64,000 nucleotides of DNA from Candidatus Palauibacter polyketidifaciens (GCF_947581785.1 NZ_CANPVO010000013.1:124001-188000), one strand, 5' to 3'; positions 1 to 8,973 are shown, counted from the stretch's first letter. A program made the numbers and translations. Notes: generated by a model from the sequence alone, not told the origin.

Positions 1-498
1 CCGGACGACGTGGGCAGCGCCGCGTTCGGGCTCCTCTTCCAGCTCTACTTCTCGAGCGGAGCGGCGACCGGGTTCACGCCCGCGGTCGCCCGCGCGCGCT
101 GGCAGGAGGGGCTGGACGAGATTCCGAGGAGCGAATGGATCGGCCGCTACGCGCTACCCGTCCCTGAGGCCGTGGAATCGCTGCCGGAGCACACGCCGCC
201 GGACGGCGTGACCGCCTCGATCACGACGTGGGAGTACGGAACCGTCGCGGAGATCCTCCACATCGGCCGCTACGACGCCGAGCAGCCCACGATCGAGCGC
301 CTCAAGGCGTTCGTCGAGGCCGGGGGCTACGAGACGTTCGGCGGACACGAGGAGGAGTACATCGTCGGCCCGAGCATGGCCGGCCCCGGCAACCCCGACG
401 AATACCGCACGATCCTCAGATACCGCATTCGCAAAGCGGATCTGGGCCGTGGTGGTGGGCCGTCCGGTCAGAGAGGTTTGTCGGGCCGAGAGGGATAG
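1..498 (+). CDS. GyrI-like small-molecule-binding domain protein (5' truncated)
   Basis: The reading frame is open from the first base, so the true start lies outside the window. The visible 165 residues include a stretch (TWEYGTVAEILHIGRYD, then GGHEEEYIVGP and YRTILRYRI) that matches the GyrI-like/effector-binding fold: a strand of the 'G.vae.lH.G.Y' type, and a terminal region ending in 'Y.I.K'. Such proteins bind small amphipathic ligands, alone or as sensor domains of regulators. The last ~30 bases overlap the 3' end of the convergent ABC permease gene. The C-terminal tail is Gly/Arg-rich and looks like unselected extension. Ligand unknown. Confidence 0.6.
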   Translation, partial: PDDVGSAAFGLLFQLYFSSGAATGFTPAVARARWQEGLDEIPRSEWIGRYALPVPEAVESLPEHTPPDGVTASITTWEYGTVAEILHIGRYDAEQPTIERLKAFVEAGGYETFGGHEEEYIVGPSMAGPGNPDEYRTILRYRIRKADLGRGGGPSGQRGLSGREG

Positions 499-1175
499 CG
501 TGCCACGCCCCGCTGAGCGATACCGAAGGCGGCGGCGGCGAGCAACGTGAAGATGGCCAGCGTGACCACTCCAATGGCGATGAGGGCGTAGGGATGCTCC
601 AGGAATGACCGGAGTGCGGCGCCGATGCCTTCGCGTTGCAGCAGGCCGAGCGCCCACGGCGCGACCCAGGCCAGAAGGACGACCATCGCCGCGATCGACC
701 AACTGATGAGTCTCGTCAGTTCACAGGCCGCAGCGGCCGTCAGGCACCAGGCCGCAAGCGTGAGCAGCGCCCAGTACCCCAGCGCGATCTGAAACGGCGC
801 CACCCCCACAAGCACCCCCCACTCGGCGGGCGGCTCGACCAGCATGAGCGTCACGCCGGTGGCGATCACGCCGGGCAACAACCCCGCGGCCGCCGCAAGG
901 AAACGGGCCGCAACGAGATCGGCTACGGTCACCGGAAGGGACAGCAGGAACTCCAATGTCCGATCGAGCTTGTCTCGCATGACGGCGATGGGCACCGCCA
1001 CGACCAACCCCAACGTCACGCCCATGACGACCACCAGGACGTTCTCGTCGGTGGCCCGTCCGATGACGTAGAACAGGACGAGACCGGCCGCCCCGGCAAG
1101 ATACAGGCGCACCAACAGGGGCTTGGCGCGCTGGATTTCCACGCGGGTCAGGTCGCCGACATGCCGCAGGTTCAA
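468..1175 (-). CDS. ABC-2 type transporter, membrane subunit
   Basis: About 235 residues with six hydrophobic segments (for example LYLAGAAGLVLFYVIG and ALGYWALLTLAAWCLTA), the layout of an ABC-2 permease. The start is a TTG whose last bases overlap the TGA of the upstream ATPase gene (TTGA), the usual coupling for subunits of one transporter; longer in-frame extensions would run deep into the ATPase gene. With the ATPase it should form a small export or lantibiotic-resistance-like ABC transporter. The substrate is unknown. There is no neighbouring GntR regulator, which often accompanies this type. Confidence 0.75.
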   Translation of the reverse strand: MNLRHVGDLTRVEIQRAKPLLVRLYLAGAAGLVLFYVIGRATDENVLVVVMGVTLGLVVAVPIAVMRDKLDRTLEFLLSLPVTVADLVAARFLAAAAGLLPGVIATGVTLMLVEPPAEWGVLVGVAPFQIALGYWALLTLAAWCLTAAAACELTRLISWSIAAMVVLLAWVAPWALGLLQREGIGAALRSFLEHPYALIAIGVVTLAIFTLLAAAAFGIAQRGVARYPSRPDKPL

Positions 1176-1894
1176 TGGGCGTCCAGAAGGTCGTAGAGGG
1201 CATCCGCCAGCGACGCGTAGTCGGCGCGCATGTGTCGCACGGCACGGTCGGCGATCATGGTTCCGTCGACGAGGACCAGCACGCGTTCGGCCAGCCATTC
1301 GACATCCTCGAGGATGTGGGTCGAGAACAGCAGGACTCTACCCGGGTCTTCGTCCAGGCTCTCGACGACGACGTCCATTAGGCGCCGGCGCATGACCGGG
1401 TCAAGGCCGGCCGTCGGCTCGTCGAGGAGCAGGACGCGGGGTCGGCAGGCCTCCGCCGACACGAACGCAACCTTCGCCTTGGTACCGCTCGAAAGAGTTC
1501 CCAGACTCGCGGCGTCGGAAATCTCCAGGCGATCCGTCAATCGCGCCTCGTAGTCGCGATCCCAGTTGTCGTAGAAGCGTGCAAGCAGGTCGAAGTGCTG
1601 CCGAACTGTCATTCCGGCGAATCCGAGGAGTCTTTCCGGCATCACGCGAACGTGATTGTGCAAGCCGGGGAGGAGCGTGCGCGTATCGACGCCTCCGAAC
1701 CGCACGTCGCCTTCGTACTCCGGCAGCAACCCCGAGAGCGCCCGCGGGATCGTGGTCTTCCCCGCCCCGTTCGGACCGACGAGGGCCACGCGTTCACCCG
1801 CGGTCAGTTCGATGCTGAGTGGTTCAAGCTCGAACAACGGGTACTTGACCGCGAAGGAGCACAGCTCGATGTCGGGGTCTCGCGTAACGATCAT
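1172..1894 (-). CDS. ABC transporter ATP-binding protein
   Basis: 240-residue nucleotide-binding subunit. Walker A GPNGAGKTT is at about residues 40-48, the signature LSSGTK at about 134-139, Walker B VLLLDEP at about 154-160 followed by TAGLD, and the switch His in FSTHI. An Ile replaces the usual Leu after the Walker A threonines, and the signature is LSSGT rather than LSGGQ, as seen in several ABC-2 exporters. Its ATG overlaps the stop of the upstream acyltransferase (ATGA) and its stop overlaps the permease start, so these genes are translated as one unit. It powers the permease encoded just downstream. Confidence 0.9.
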   Translation of the reverse strand: MIVTRDPDIELCSFAVKYPLFELEPLSIELTAGERVALVGPNGAGKTTIPRALSGLLPEYEGDVRFGGVDTRTLLPGLHNHVRVMPERLLGFAGMTVRQHFDLLARFYDNWDRDYEARLTDRLEISDAASLGTLSSGTKAKVAFVSAEACRPRVLLLDEPTAGLDPVMRRRLMDVVVESLDEDPGRVLLFSTHILEDVEWLAERVLVLVDGTMIADRAVRHMRADYASLADALYDLLDAH

Positions 1895-3249
1895 CTCTTA
1901 TGAACCTGGCGTTCATCCATCCACTGCTCTTCCAGCTGCCGGAGGGTCTCGGTGAGTTCCGAGCGCAGTCTGGCGAACTGCTCGCGGCGATCGGGGCGGC
2001 CCTGCAGCCTCAGGAAGACGGCGGTGTCCTCTCGCACCTCGCGGGCGAGTTCCATCCACAGCATCGCCACGAAGCCGCACGCGGGGGGCACCACGGCCGC
2101 CACCGCGGCGACCGTCCATCCCCCCACGAGATAGCCCAGCACGGGCCCCAGGATCCAGGCCGCACACGTCCCGGCCAGGAGCGTCCCCAGCTTGACCGTC
2201 GCGGTGACCTCGAGCTCGGGTTTCACGAGCCTGACGACGAAGCCGGGCAGCCGGACTATGGGAGCCCAGAGCAGGGATCCGGCCACCGCGAAGGGAAGCC
2301 CAAGCGCCAGGAGCGTTCCGCGCACGACGACGTACTTCGCGACCGGGAGGAAGCTGTAGCGGGGAGGCACGTCCCCTTCCCCGGCACGGAGCTCGTCGCT
2401 CAGCCGGGCATACCGCGCCACCTTTTCCACCAGGCGGCGGTGCTCCTCGGGGTGCGCCCGGCGGATCCATTCCAGGCCCCGCGCGAAACGCTGCAGGCGG
2501 GGGAAGCGCGTCCCCAGCGGCTCCCGGGTCCGCCACGGCACCCACCGCAATTCACGGACGTAGAGCTGCTCCGCCACCTCGACGAGAATCCGGTCTCGGG
2601 GGCGGCCGAAGTTCAGCGTCTCGCGGCGCACCCCCCGCTCGATCCGCTCGGTGAGCCTGCGCCCCGCGGCGACGGGATCCTCCCGGTACGCCTCCTTCAG
2701 GTCCGCGCACCCGAACGCCTTGCCGAACCGCACGGCGACCTCGGTTCTGGCCAACTCCTTGGCGGCATAGGTGATCCCCACGGGCGCGATCGACAGCCCG
2801 AGCCCCCAGTCGGCGCCCTCCTCCGCCTGCAGCGCGATCCGCGCGGTCCCCGTGCGGAACTCCGCCAGGCGCGCCTCGGAGTGGCTCTTGCCCTCGGGAT
2901 AGATCTGGATGGCGCCGCCCCCGTGGAGCACGTCGACCGCCGACCGGAACATCTCCTCGTTGCGGTGCATTGCCTCGGGATCGTCCTCCCTGCGGTGGAC
3001 CGGTATGCCGCCCAGCGCCCGCAGCATCGGACCCAGAAGGAACCGGTCGAAGAGCGGTGCGCGACCCAGCGGCCGCGTGATCCGGTCGCTGCACCGGAAG
3101 ATCAGCATGGCATCGACAAGGCTGTTGGGATGGTTGGCCGCCACGATCAACGGACCGTCCGGGAGCGGAGGCCCATGCCGGTCCACGCGATAGAAGAGCG
3201 CGGCCGCGGTTCCGGTGATGCCGGCGATCAGCCTCGGTATCCGGTCCAG
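1891..3249 (-). CDS. PlsC-like lysophospholipid/glycerolipid acyltransferase with membrane tail (probable CTG start)
   Basis: Acyltransferase of the PlsC superfamily. The catalytic block NHPNSLVD, a second block with IYPEGKSHSEARLAEFRTG, and the spacing resemble the Sct1/Gpt2-type glycerol-3-phosphate acyltransferase branch (H-x5-D rather than H-x4-D). The C-terminal third has hydrophobic segments around VVVRGTLLALGLPFAVAG and AGTCAAWILGPVLGYLVGG, then a charged tail. The first ordinary start (GTG 3186) would leave only ~19 residues before the catalytic His. Upstream codons stay open and read like the family's N-terminal helix (IPRLIAGITGTAAALFYRV). GGAGG at 3257-3261 sits 7 bases before a CTG at 3249, which I chose. 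Overlaps the ABC ATPase by ATGA. Confidence 0.75.
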   Translation of the reverse strand: MDRIPRLIAGITGTAAALFYRVDRHGPPLPDGPLIVAANHPNSLVDAMLIFRCSDRITRPLGRAPLFDRFLLGPMLRALGGIPVHRREDDPEAMHRNEEMFRSAVDVLHGGGAIQIYPEGKSHSEARLAEFRTGTARIALQAEEGADWGLGLSIAPVGITYAAKELARTEVAVRFGKAFGCADLKEAYREDPVAAGRRLTERIERGVRRETLNFGRPRDRILVEVAEQLYVRELRWVPWRTREPLGTRFPRLQRFARGLEWIRRAHPEEHRRLVEKVARYARLSDELRAGEGDVPPRYSFLPVAKYVVVRGTLLALGLPFAVAGSLLWAPIVRLPGFVVRLVKPELEVTATVKLGTLLAGTCAAWILGPVLGYLVGGWTVAAVAAVVPPACGFVAMLWMELAREVREDTAVFLRLQGRPDRREQFARLRSELTETLRQLEEQWMDERQVHKR

Positions 3250-3304
3250 GTTTCCGCCTCCATCCCCCGTCGTGGGTCGAGTGCGGCGGCCTCTTCGCCT
3301 CCCG

Positions 3305-3586
3305 TCAGCGGCGGGCCGCGCGCAGGTAGCGTCGCCCGAGGCGAGCCATGCGCTCGTCGCCGAGTCCCTCCGCCTCGCCGATCAGATCCTCGATGTGCGG
3401 CGCCAGGGCGGGGTCGCCCCAGCCGTAGCCGGTCGCGGTCTCGGCGCTGTGCGTGTTGCCGATGTGGGCGCCCTCCAGGAGGGCCCGCGCGGCGGCCGCG
3501 TCGAAGCGCGGCGACTCACGCGGCGGGAGCGCGTAGCGCGGCTCGGGTTCGTGCGTCGCGTCTTCGTTGACGAAGGCTCTGGACAT
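3305..3586 (-). CDS. small conserved-looking protein of unknown function (93 aa)
   Basis: A 93-residue acidic/arginine-rich soluble protein with no signal peptide or membrane segment. It has a compact alternation of motifs (RYALPPRESPRFDAAAARALL, then ATGYGWGDPALAPHIEDL, then DERMARLGRRYLRAARR) that looks like a selected protein rather than a chance frame. It lies 67 bases downstream of the radical SAM gene and 55 bases upstream of the acyltransferase, in the same direction, so it is probably co-transcribed with both. I see no clear Shine-Dalgarno sequence before its ATG. I do not recognise the family. A partner or substrate-carrier role for the radical SAM enzyme is only a guess. Confidence 0.6.
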   Translation of the reverse strand: MSRAFVNEDATHEPEPRYALPPRESPRFDAAAARALLEGAHIGNTHSAETATGYGWGDPALAPHIEDLIGEAEGLGDERMARLGRRYLRAARR

Positions 3587-3653
3587 CGCGACGTGGCTCG
3601 CTTCGGGGGTCCGGCCCGGGACGGACCTCCCCGGACGCGGGACCTTTCCTCGA

Positions 3654-5222
3654 CTAGTGGACGACCGCTCCGGCCCGCGCCTGCACCGGGGCCGCGCCGC
3701 CCGTGCTCTTGATATAGGCGTAGGGGTCGTGCTCGATCGCGCCCTCCGGCAGGAACTCCCACAGCGGCCCGAGATCGTGCTTCACGCGGTCGATGTAGAA
3801 CTGCGGCAACTCCTGCGTCTCGCCCTCGAAGTAGTCCCGGAACTTCCGGTCCGACTTGAGCTTGTCGCGCACGGTCGTGTAGTAGGCGATCCTCCCGTTC
3901 CCCTCCGACGAGAGTGCGCGCACGGCGTTCAGGAGCCGTGGGATGCCGCCGCGGTTGGCCCTCAGCCGACGCCAGACCGCCCGCTTCGAGAAGCTGTACT
4001 GCGTGAGGTCGATGACGTGGTCGTAGAACTCGATCCACTCGTAGTTCTTCGGCTTGAGGTTCATCGCGTGATTGTTGTTGAGGAAGTGGAACGGGAAGCC
4101 GAGCACCCGCCCTTCCTGCTGGTATTCGAGGTTGAGGGGGGCCGCCTCTCCGAACGACGTCAGCAGGGAGTAGCCCGGGAAGGCGGCGGGCGAGGCATCC
4201 AGGAACTTCTTCGTGAGCTCGAAGGGCTCGGGGCCTTCGTCACAATCGAGACCCATCACGAAGTTGGTCTGGAGATAGGGGATGTAGCTCGTGATGAGGT
4301 TGGAATGGTCCGACACCTGGCGGACCTTCTCGAGCCCGTGACGGTTCCGGGACTTCGACTTGTTCCCCAGCATGTACCACGACTCGACGCCGGGCAGGAT
4401 CGCACGGAAGCCGGCTTTCGCGAGTCGCTTGAGCCGCGGCTCCCCGAGCAGGGAGAGGCTGCTCTCGGCGATGAACTCGATCGTGCCGGGGGGGACGGCC
4501 TCCTCGATCGCCCCCAGCACGTCATCGAAGCGGACCCCGAAGTTGGGGTCGTGCCAGCCGACGATCGGCCGCTTCATCTTCTTCGCGAGGAAGCGGAGGT
4601 CGTCCCGCATCTCGTCGAAGTCGAGCGGCTGGTAGGGAATGACCGAATCGATGCAGAAGCTGCAGGTGTACGGGCACCCGAGGCTGCCGAGCATGGGGAC
4701 GATCTTGAACAACGGTGCCTTGTTGAGCGTCGGCTCGATGAACTTCCAGCGTGCGCGCACACCGGGCAGGGACACCGGCTGCGTCTCGGCCGTCACGTGG
4801 CGGCCCAGGGGCCGCTGCGGCTGGCAGTCGTCGAGGACTCCGTTGAGCACCTCCTTGTCGGTGAAGCCGAACACGTAGTCGAAGTACTTCTGAGCGTCCT
4901 GGGGATAGCAGCGGGCGTGCGGGCCGCCGATACAGGTGACGGCCCCCCGCTGGCGGAACATCTCGCTGATCGCGTAGGCGAGTTGGGCCCCCTGGGAAAA
5001 CGCGCTCACGAAGAGCAGATCGATATCTTGCGGGAGTTCCTCGACGAGGTCCTCGAAGCCGGTGTAGCAGACGAGGCTCACATCGTGCCCGGCCTCCTCG
5101 CACCACGCGCCGAGAACCTGCGGCATGATGCTCGCGAGGTTCGCGTGCATCACCTTGGCGTACAGCGCCTTCGTGGGACCCTTCGAGACCAGGTCCACGA
5201 TACCTACGCGGAGCTTGCGCAA
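3654..5222 (-). CDS. B12-binding-domain radical SAM protein
   Basis: 522 residues. The N-terminal ~150 residues have the Rossmann-like layout of a cobalamin-binding domain (DLLFVSAFSQGAQLAYAISE, CIGGPHARCYP). The radical SAM core follows with CPYTCSFC (Cys183, Cys187, Cys190) as the [4Fe-4S]/SAM site. The C-terminal ~150 residues are a less conserved extension. The start is TTG at 5222 with GAGAGGA about 6 bases upstream; no better start exists. It heads a probable operon with a 93-residue protein, an acyltransferase and an ABC transporter, which hints at a lipid or lipid-linked substrate (inference). The precise reaction (methylation, C-C bond formation or other) cannot be told from sequence. 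Confidence 0.85.
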   Translation of the reverse strand: MRKLRVGIVDLVSKGPTKALYAKVMHANLASIMPQVLGAWCEEAGHDVSLVCYTGFEDLVEELPQDIDLLFVSAFSQGAQLAYAISEMFRQRGAVTCIGGPHARCYPQDAQKYFDYVFGFTDKEVLNGVLDDCQPQRPLGRHVTAETQPVSLPGVRARWKFIEPTLNKAPLFKIVPMLGSLGCPYTCSFCIDSVIPYQPLDFDEMRDDLRFLAKKMKRPIVGWHDPNFGVRFDDVLGAIEEAVPPGTIEFIAESSLSLLGEPRLKRLAKAGFRAILPGVESWYMLGNKSKSRNRHGLEKVRQVSDHSNLITSYIPYLQTNFVMGLDCDEGPEPFELTKKFLDASPAAFPGYSLLTSFGEAAPLNLEYQQEGRVLGFPFHFLNNNHAMNLKPKNYEWIEFYDHVIDLTQYSFSKRAVWRRLRANRGGIPRLLNAVRALSSEGNGRIAYYTTVRDKLKSDRKFRDYFEGETQELPQFYIDRVKHDLGPLWEFLPEGAIEHDPYAYIKSTGGAAPVQARAGAVVH

Positions 5223-5334
5223 CGGCGATCCTCTCGGAATGGGGGCACGCGCAGCCGGGTCGAGCGCGCAGCGGAATCGAGTAAACTAGGTTCGGGCCAC
5301 GCCCTGCGGCAATCGACCGGCGGGCGACGGCCCG

Positions 5335-5907
5335 CTAGCATGCCTCCTGGTTGACGCGCACGTACTCGCGCACGAACTCGTCCAGCATCCGGCCGACCAG
5401 ACTCGTGACGGGATCCCCATCGCGTCCGAGATAAAAGCCGATTCCCTGTTGCGGCGTTTCCCACGTCGGGGCCCAGTTCAGCCACTCCGGCGCGGCGTCG
5501 GGGGAGTCCGCCGGGCGCCCGGCCCCTCCCGGCCGGGGATCGCTCTGCTGGTCGTACACGAGCTTCAGGAGACGCAAACGGATGACGTAGACCGTCACCA
5601 CAGCGCTTGGGGAGAGTCTCTGCGCGCTGACGAAGACGGACAACTGGAGCGTGGATCCGCCCGCGCTGCCGGCGGGGGCGTCGATCCCGGCGGCTCGCAG
5701 CCGGCTCGTCGCCATGCCCTCCACGGCGGGTGTCGTGATGCCGGCGGGCCCGCCGGTGTTGGTGACGAAGACCTCCACCGGAACGGGGCGGCAGGCCGTG
5801 AACAGGGCGAACCGATCCCGGTTTGAGGGAGAGCCCTGGGCGGCCGCTTCGGCCGGGGCCCAGAGGCCGAAGACGACGGCTGGAACGAGCAGCTTCCGGG
5901 TAATCAC
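5335..5907 (-). CDS. exported protein of unknown function
   Basis: About 190 residues from a GTG at 5907. The start gives a classical signal peptide: ITRK, a hydrophobic stretch LLVPAVVFGLWAP, then AEAAAQG with a likely Ala-x-Ala cleavage site. The mature part (FVTNTGGPAGIT..., LQLSVFVSAQRLSPSAVVTVYVIRLRLL..., EFVREYVRVNQEAC) suggests a small beta-rich periplasmic protein. An upstream in-frame extension to 5970 is possible but would bury the signal peptide. It lies 112 bases upstream of the radical SAM gene on the same strand and is divergent from the SRPBCC operon. No family recognised. Confidence 0.55.
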   Translation of the reverse strand: MITRKLLVPAVVFGLWAPAEAAAQGSPSNRDRFALFTACRPVPVEVFVTNTGGPAGITTPAVEGMATSRLRAAGIDAPAGSAGGSTLQLSVFVSAQRLSPSAVVTVYVIRLRLLKLVYDQQSDPRPGGAGRPADSPDAAPEWLNWAPTWETPQQGIGFYLGRDGDPVTSLVGRMLDEFVREYVRVNQEAC

Positions 5908-6017
5908 GAACGGTTCACGATCGAGAGAGGTCCTTGCCCGACGAGTCGCCGACCATCTAGGAATGGACAACCTGATCCCGTCGGTTCCCTTTGCGCCAGA
6001 TTCGGAGGAGAATCCGG

Positions 6018-6458
6018 ATGTCCAATTCCGCAGATCGACGCTGCCGCGTCCGGAGGGTGATTCCCGCGCCCCCGGAGGCGGTGTTCCACGCCTGGACCGA
6101 ACCGGATCGCATCCGGCGGTGGTCCTGCCCTCCGGGCGGGACGATCCGCGAATCGCAGGTCGATCTCGTCCCCGGGGGATCGTACCGCCTCCTGATCGAG
6201 GCGGAGGAGGGGACGCTCCATACCGCGTTCGGAGTGTACCGCGAGGTCGACGCCCCGAACCGGCTCGTGTATACGTGGGACTGGGAGGAGCCGGAGGCCG
6301 CGGTCGGCGAGACGCTCGTCACGGTCGAGTTCCGGGCCGACGGAGCGTCGACCGAGGTCATCGTCGTGCATGAAGGCTTCCCCGCCGCCGAGGCCGCGGA
6401 GGGACACCGCCTCGGGTGGACATGGTCGCTCGAGCGCCTGGAAGATCTCCTCCGCTGA
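6018..6458 (+). CDS. SRPBCC/AHSA1-type START-domain protein
   Basis: 146 residues with the full activator-of-Hsp90-ATPase-1-like (AHSA1) pattern: VIPAPPEAVFHAWTEPDRIRRWSCPP near the N terminus, then DLVPGGSYRLLI, a beta-rich middle ending in RLVYTWDWE, VTVEFRADGASTEVIVVHEGFP, and a C-terminal helix GHRLGWTWSLERLEDLL. Proteins of this fold bind hydrophobic ligands in a deep cavity; the ligand here is unknown. The ATG at 6018 is preceded by GGAGGAG with ideal spacing and was preferred to an upstream in-frame start. The gene overlaps the next one (membrane protein), suggesting co-translation. Confidence 0.85.
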   Translation: MSNSADRRCRVRRVIPAPPEAVFHAWTEPDRIRRWSCPPGGTIRESQVDLVPGGSYRLLIEAEEGTLHTAFGVYREVDAPNRLVYTWDWEEPEAAVGETLVTVEFRADGASTEVIVVHEGFPAAEAAEGHRLGWTWSLERLEDLLR

Positions 6459-7921
6459 ACGCCTCTCCCACCCCCTCGGCCCGGGCGGCGACCGGCCTTT
6501 CCGCCCGGGGGATCTTCGCCTTCTGGGCCCCGCTGGCCGCCACATGGCTGATGATGGCGTTCGAGGGGCCCTATCTGGCGGCGGTCGTCGCGCGGCTGCC
6601 GGAGCCCACGCTGGGGCTGGCGGCCTACGGCGTCGCGATCGCGCTCGCCGTGCTGATGGAGGCGCCGGTCATCATGCTGCTGAGCGCCTCAACGGCCCTC
6701 GTGGAGGACGCCGTCTCCTACCGGCGGCTGCGGACGTTCGCGCACGGGCTGAACGCCTTCTCCACGCTGATGCTCCTCGTCGTGCTCGTGCCGCCGGTGC
6801 ACCGCGGGCTCATGCTGGGGGCGCTCGGGCTGCCGGAGGAGCTGGCGCGCCTGACGTACGGGGCGCTGTGGTGTTTCCTGCCATGGCCGGCCGCGATCGG
6901 CTATCGGCGCTTCTGGCAGGGCGTGCTCATCCGCTCCGGGCGAACGCGGCTCGTGGCGGGCGGGACGGTCGTGCGGCTCGTCTCGATGTCGGTCGGTGCG
7001 CTCATCCTCGCCATCGCCACGGATCTCCCCGGCGCCGCGGTCGGGGCCTCCGCGCTCTCGTTCGGCGTCGTGATGGAAGCGGCGGTCGCGCGCTGGATGG
7101 CCCGGGACGCCATCCGCGCCCTGCTCGCCCCGACCGGCCGGCCGGCGGAGGCGGCCGACCCGGTGACGGTCTCGTCGGACCCCCATGACATCGCCGAGAT
7201 CGGCCGCGTCGGCGTCTCGACCGCCGATCCGGCGTCGGCCGCGGGGACCGGCGGCCGCGAACTGGGCTTCGGTGAGATCGGACGCTTCTACCTGCCCCTG
7301 ATGCTCACCTCGCTGATCGGCATCGCGATCCAGCCGATGCTCACCTTCTTCATGGGTCGCGCCGCGTCGCCGGTCGAGTCGCTCGCCGTGTTTCCCGTCG
7401 TGCACTCGCTCGGGTTCATCTTCCGTTCCGTGGGTCTCAGCTTCCAGGACGCGGTCATCGCGCTCCTGGGCCGACGGAACGAGGGTTACGAGGAGATCCG
7501 CCGCTTCGCGATCGGTCTCGGCGCGACGCTCTCCGGCATCCTCGCGCTTCTCGCGTTCACCCCGCTCTCGCAGCTCTGGTTCGTCCACGTGTCCGGCCTC
7601 ACGCCCGAACTCGCCTCCTTCGCGATTCCGGCCGCCCGGGTGCTCACCCCCGTCCCCTTCCTCGGCGTCCTCCTCTCGCTCCAGCGGGGCACGCTGATCC
7701 GGCATCGGACGACGGGTCCGATCATCGTCGGGACCGCCGCGGAGATTTCGGCCGTCGCCCTCGTGTTCGTCGCGGTCGGCTGGGGGCTGGGCTGGGTCGG
7801 CGCGACCGCCGCCTTCACCGGCTTTCTGTTGGGCCGCCTGACCGCCAATATCTATCTGACGCCCAAGGTGCGGGCGGCGAGGCATGAAGCGGCAACAGCG
7901 ATCGAGGGGGCAGGGAAATGA
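6422..7921 (+). CDS. polytopic membrane protein, MATE/ANK-like (MOP superfamily)
   Basis: About 499 residues with roughly 12 hydrophobic segments. The opening FWAPLAATWLMMAFEGPYLAAVVARLP and a repeat-like second half beginning FYLPLMLTSLIGIAIQPMLTFFMGRAA suggest the two-bundle architecture of MATE/MOP flippases. The wording is closest in my judgement to the ANK/ANKH-like branch. A hydrophilic linker (about residues 235-280) joins the halves. The start is uncertain: an ATG at 6422 lies within the end of the SRPBCC gene. Its stop overlaps the next gene's start (ATGA). Substrate unknown. Confidence 0.7.
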   Translation: MVARAPGRSPPLNASPTPSARAATGLSARGIFAFWAPLAATWLMMAFEGPYLAAVVARLPEPTLGLAAYGVAIALAVLMEAPVIMLLSASTALVEDAVSYRRLRTFAHGLNAFSTLMLLVVLVPPVHRGLMLGALGLPEELARLTYGALWCFLPWPAAIGYRRFWQGVLIRSGRTRLVAGGTVVRLVSMSVGALILAIATDLPGAAVGASALSFGVVMEAAVARWMARDAIRALLAPTGRPAEAADPVTVSSDPHDIAEIGRVGVSTADPASAAGTGGRELGFGEIGRFYLPLMLTSLIGIAIQPMLTFFMGRAASPVESLAVFPVVHSLGFIFRSVGLSFQDAVIALLGRRNEGYEEIRRFAIGLGATLSGILALLAFTPLSQLWFVHVSGLTPELASFAIPAARVLTPVPFLGVLLSLQRGTLIRHRTTGPIIVGTAAEISAVALVFVAVGWGLGWVGATAAFTGFLLGRLTANIYLTPKVRAARHEAATAIEGAGK

Positions 7922-8973
7922 TCCATCGAGTTCGGGTCGCGGCGGCGGCGGCAGGGTTCGCGGCGGCGGCGACGTTCATCGGCTCCGCGGAGGCGGAGGC
8001 GCAGGACCACACCGCGTCGACCGACGTGCTCACCATCGAGGAATGGACGGTGCCCTACCCCGACAGCCGTCCGCGCGACCCGTTCGTCGGGCCGGACGGC
8101 CGCGTCTGGTTCGTGGGACAGGCCGCGCACTACGCCGCCGTGCTGGACCCCGCCACGGGGGAGTTCACGCGCTATGACATGGACGACGGCACGGGACCCC
8201 ACAACCTGATCGTCGACGATGACGGGTTGGTCTACTACGCGGGCAACCGGGCGAACCACATCGGAATCATCGATCCGGCCACGGGCGAGATCGACAAGAT
8301 CATGATGCCGGACGAGCGGGCGCGGGATCCGCACACGCTGATCTGGGACGACAACGGGGACATCTGGTTCTCCGTGCAGGGCGGGAACCTGGTCGGCTTC
8401 CTCGACAAGGCGTCGCGGGAGGTGCGGCTGGTGGAGGCGCCCGAGGTGGAGACGCGCCGCGGGATGGGCTCGAGCCGGCCCTACGGGGTCAAGCTGGACT
8501 CGGAGAACCGGCCCTGGATCGCGCACTTCAACACGAACCTGATCGGGATGGTGGAGCCGTCCTCGTTCGAACTCATCGGCTACGACCTGCCCGAGGGCGC
8601 GCGGCCGCGCCGCCTGGTCATCGACTCGAAGGACCGGATCTGGTACGTCGACTACAGCCGCGGGAAGATCGGTCTCGTCGAGGAGGGCGGCGGATTCCAG
8701 CGGGAATACGACCTGCCGGCGGGCGAGGAGTCGCGCCCGTACGGGGTGGCCATCGACAAGTACGATGTCGTCTGGCTCGTCGAGACGGGAATCCAGCCGA
8801 ACCGGTTCGTGGGCTTCGATACGGACACGGAGGAGTTCGTGGGCACGCTCGACGTGCCGAGCGGGGGCGGCACGATCCGGCACATGTACTACGATCCGGC
8901 CACGGATTCGATCTGGTTCGGGGCGGACGTGAACACGGTCGGCCGAGCGGTGGTGTCGCCGCGCTCGCGCTGA
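7918..8973 (+). CDS. secreted Vgb/streptogramin-lyase-like beta-propeller protein
   Basis: 351 residues with an Ala-rich signal peptide (residues 1-29, ending AEAEAQ). The rest consists of repeated propeller blades of the virginiamycin B lyase type: GPDGRVWFVGQ, IVDDDGLVYYAG, WDDNGDIWFS, LDSENRPWIAHFN, IDSKDRIWYVDY, IDKYDVVWLVE and YYDPATDSIWFG. True Vgb linearises streptogramin B antibiotics with conserved Glu and His residues. Most such genes in environmental bacteria are of unknown function, so I do not assign lyase activity. It overlaps the upstream transporter by ATGA and the next gene by TGATG. Confidence 0.8.
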   Translation: MIHRVRVAAAAAGFAAAATFIGSAEAEAQDHTASTDVLTIEEWTVPYPDSRPRDPFVGPDGRVWFVGQAAHYAAVLDPATGEFTRYDMDDGTGPHNLIVDDDGLVYYAGNRANHIGIIDPATGEIDKIMMPDERARDPHTLIWDDNGDIWFSVQGGNLVGFLDKASREVRLVEAPEVETRRGMGSSRPYGVKLDSENRPWIAHFNTNLIGMVEPSSFELIGYDLPEGARPRRLVIDSKDRIWYVDYSRGKIGLVEEGGGFQREYDLPAGEESRPYGVAIDKYDVVWLVETGIQPNRFVGFDTDTEEFVGTLDVPSGGGTIRHMYYDPATDSIWFGADVNTVGRAVVSPRSR

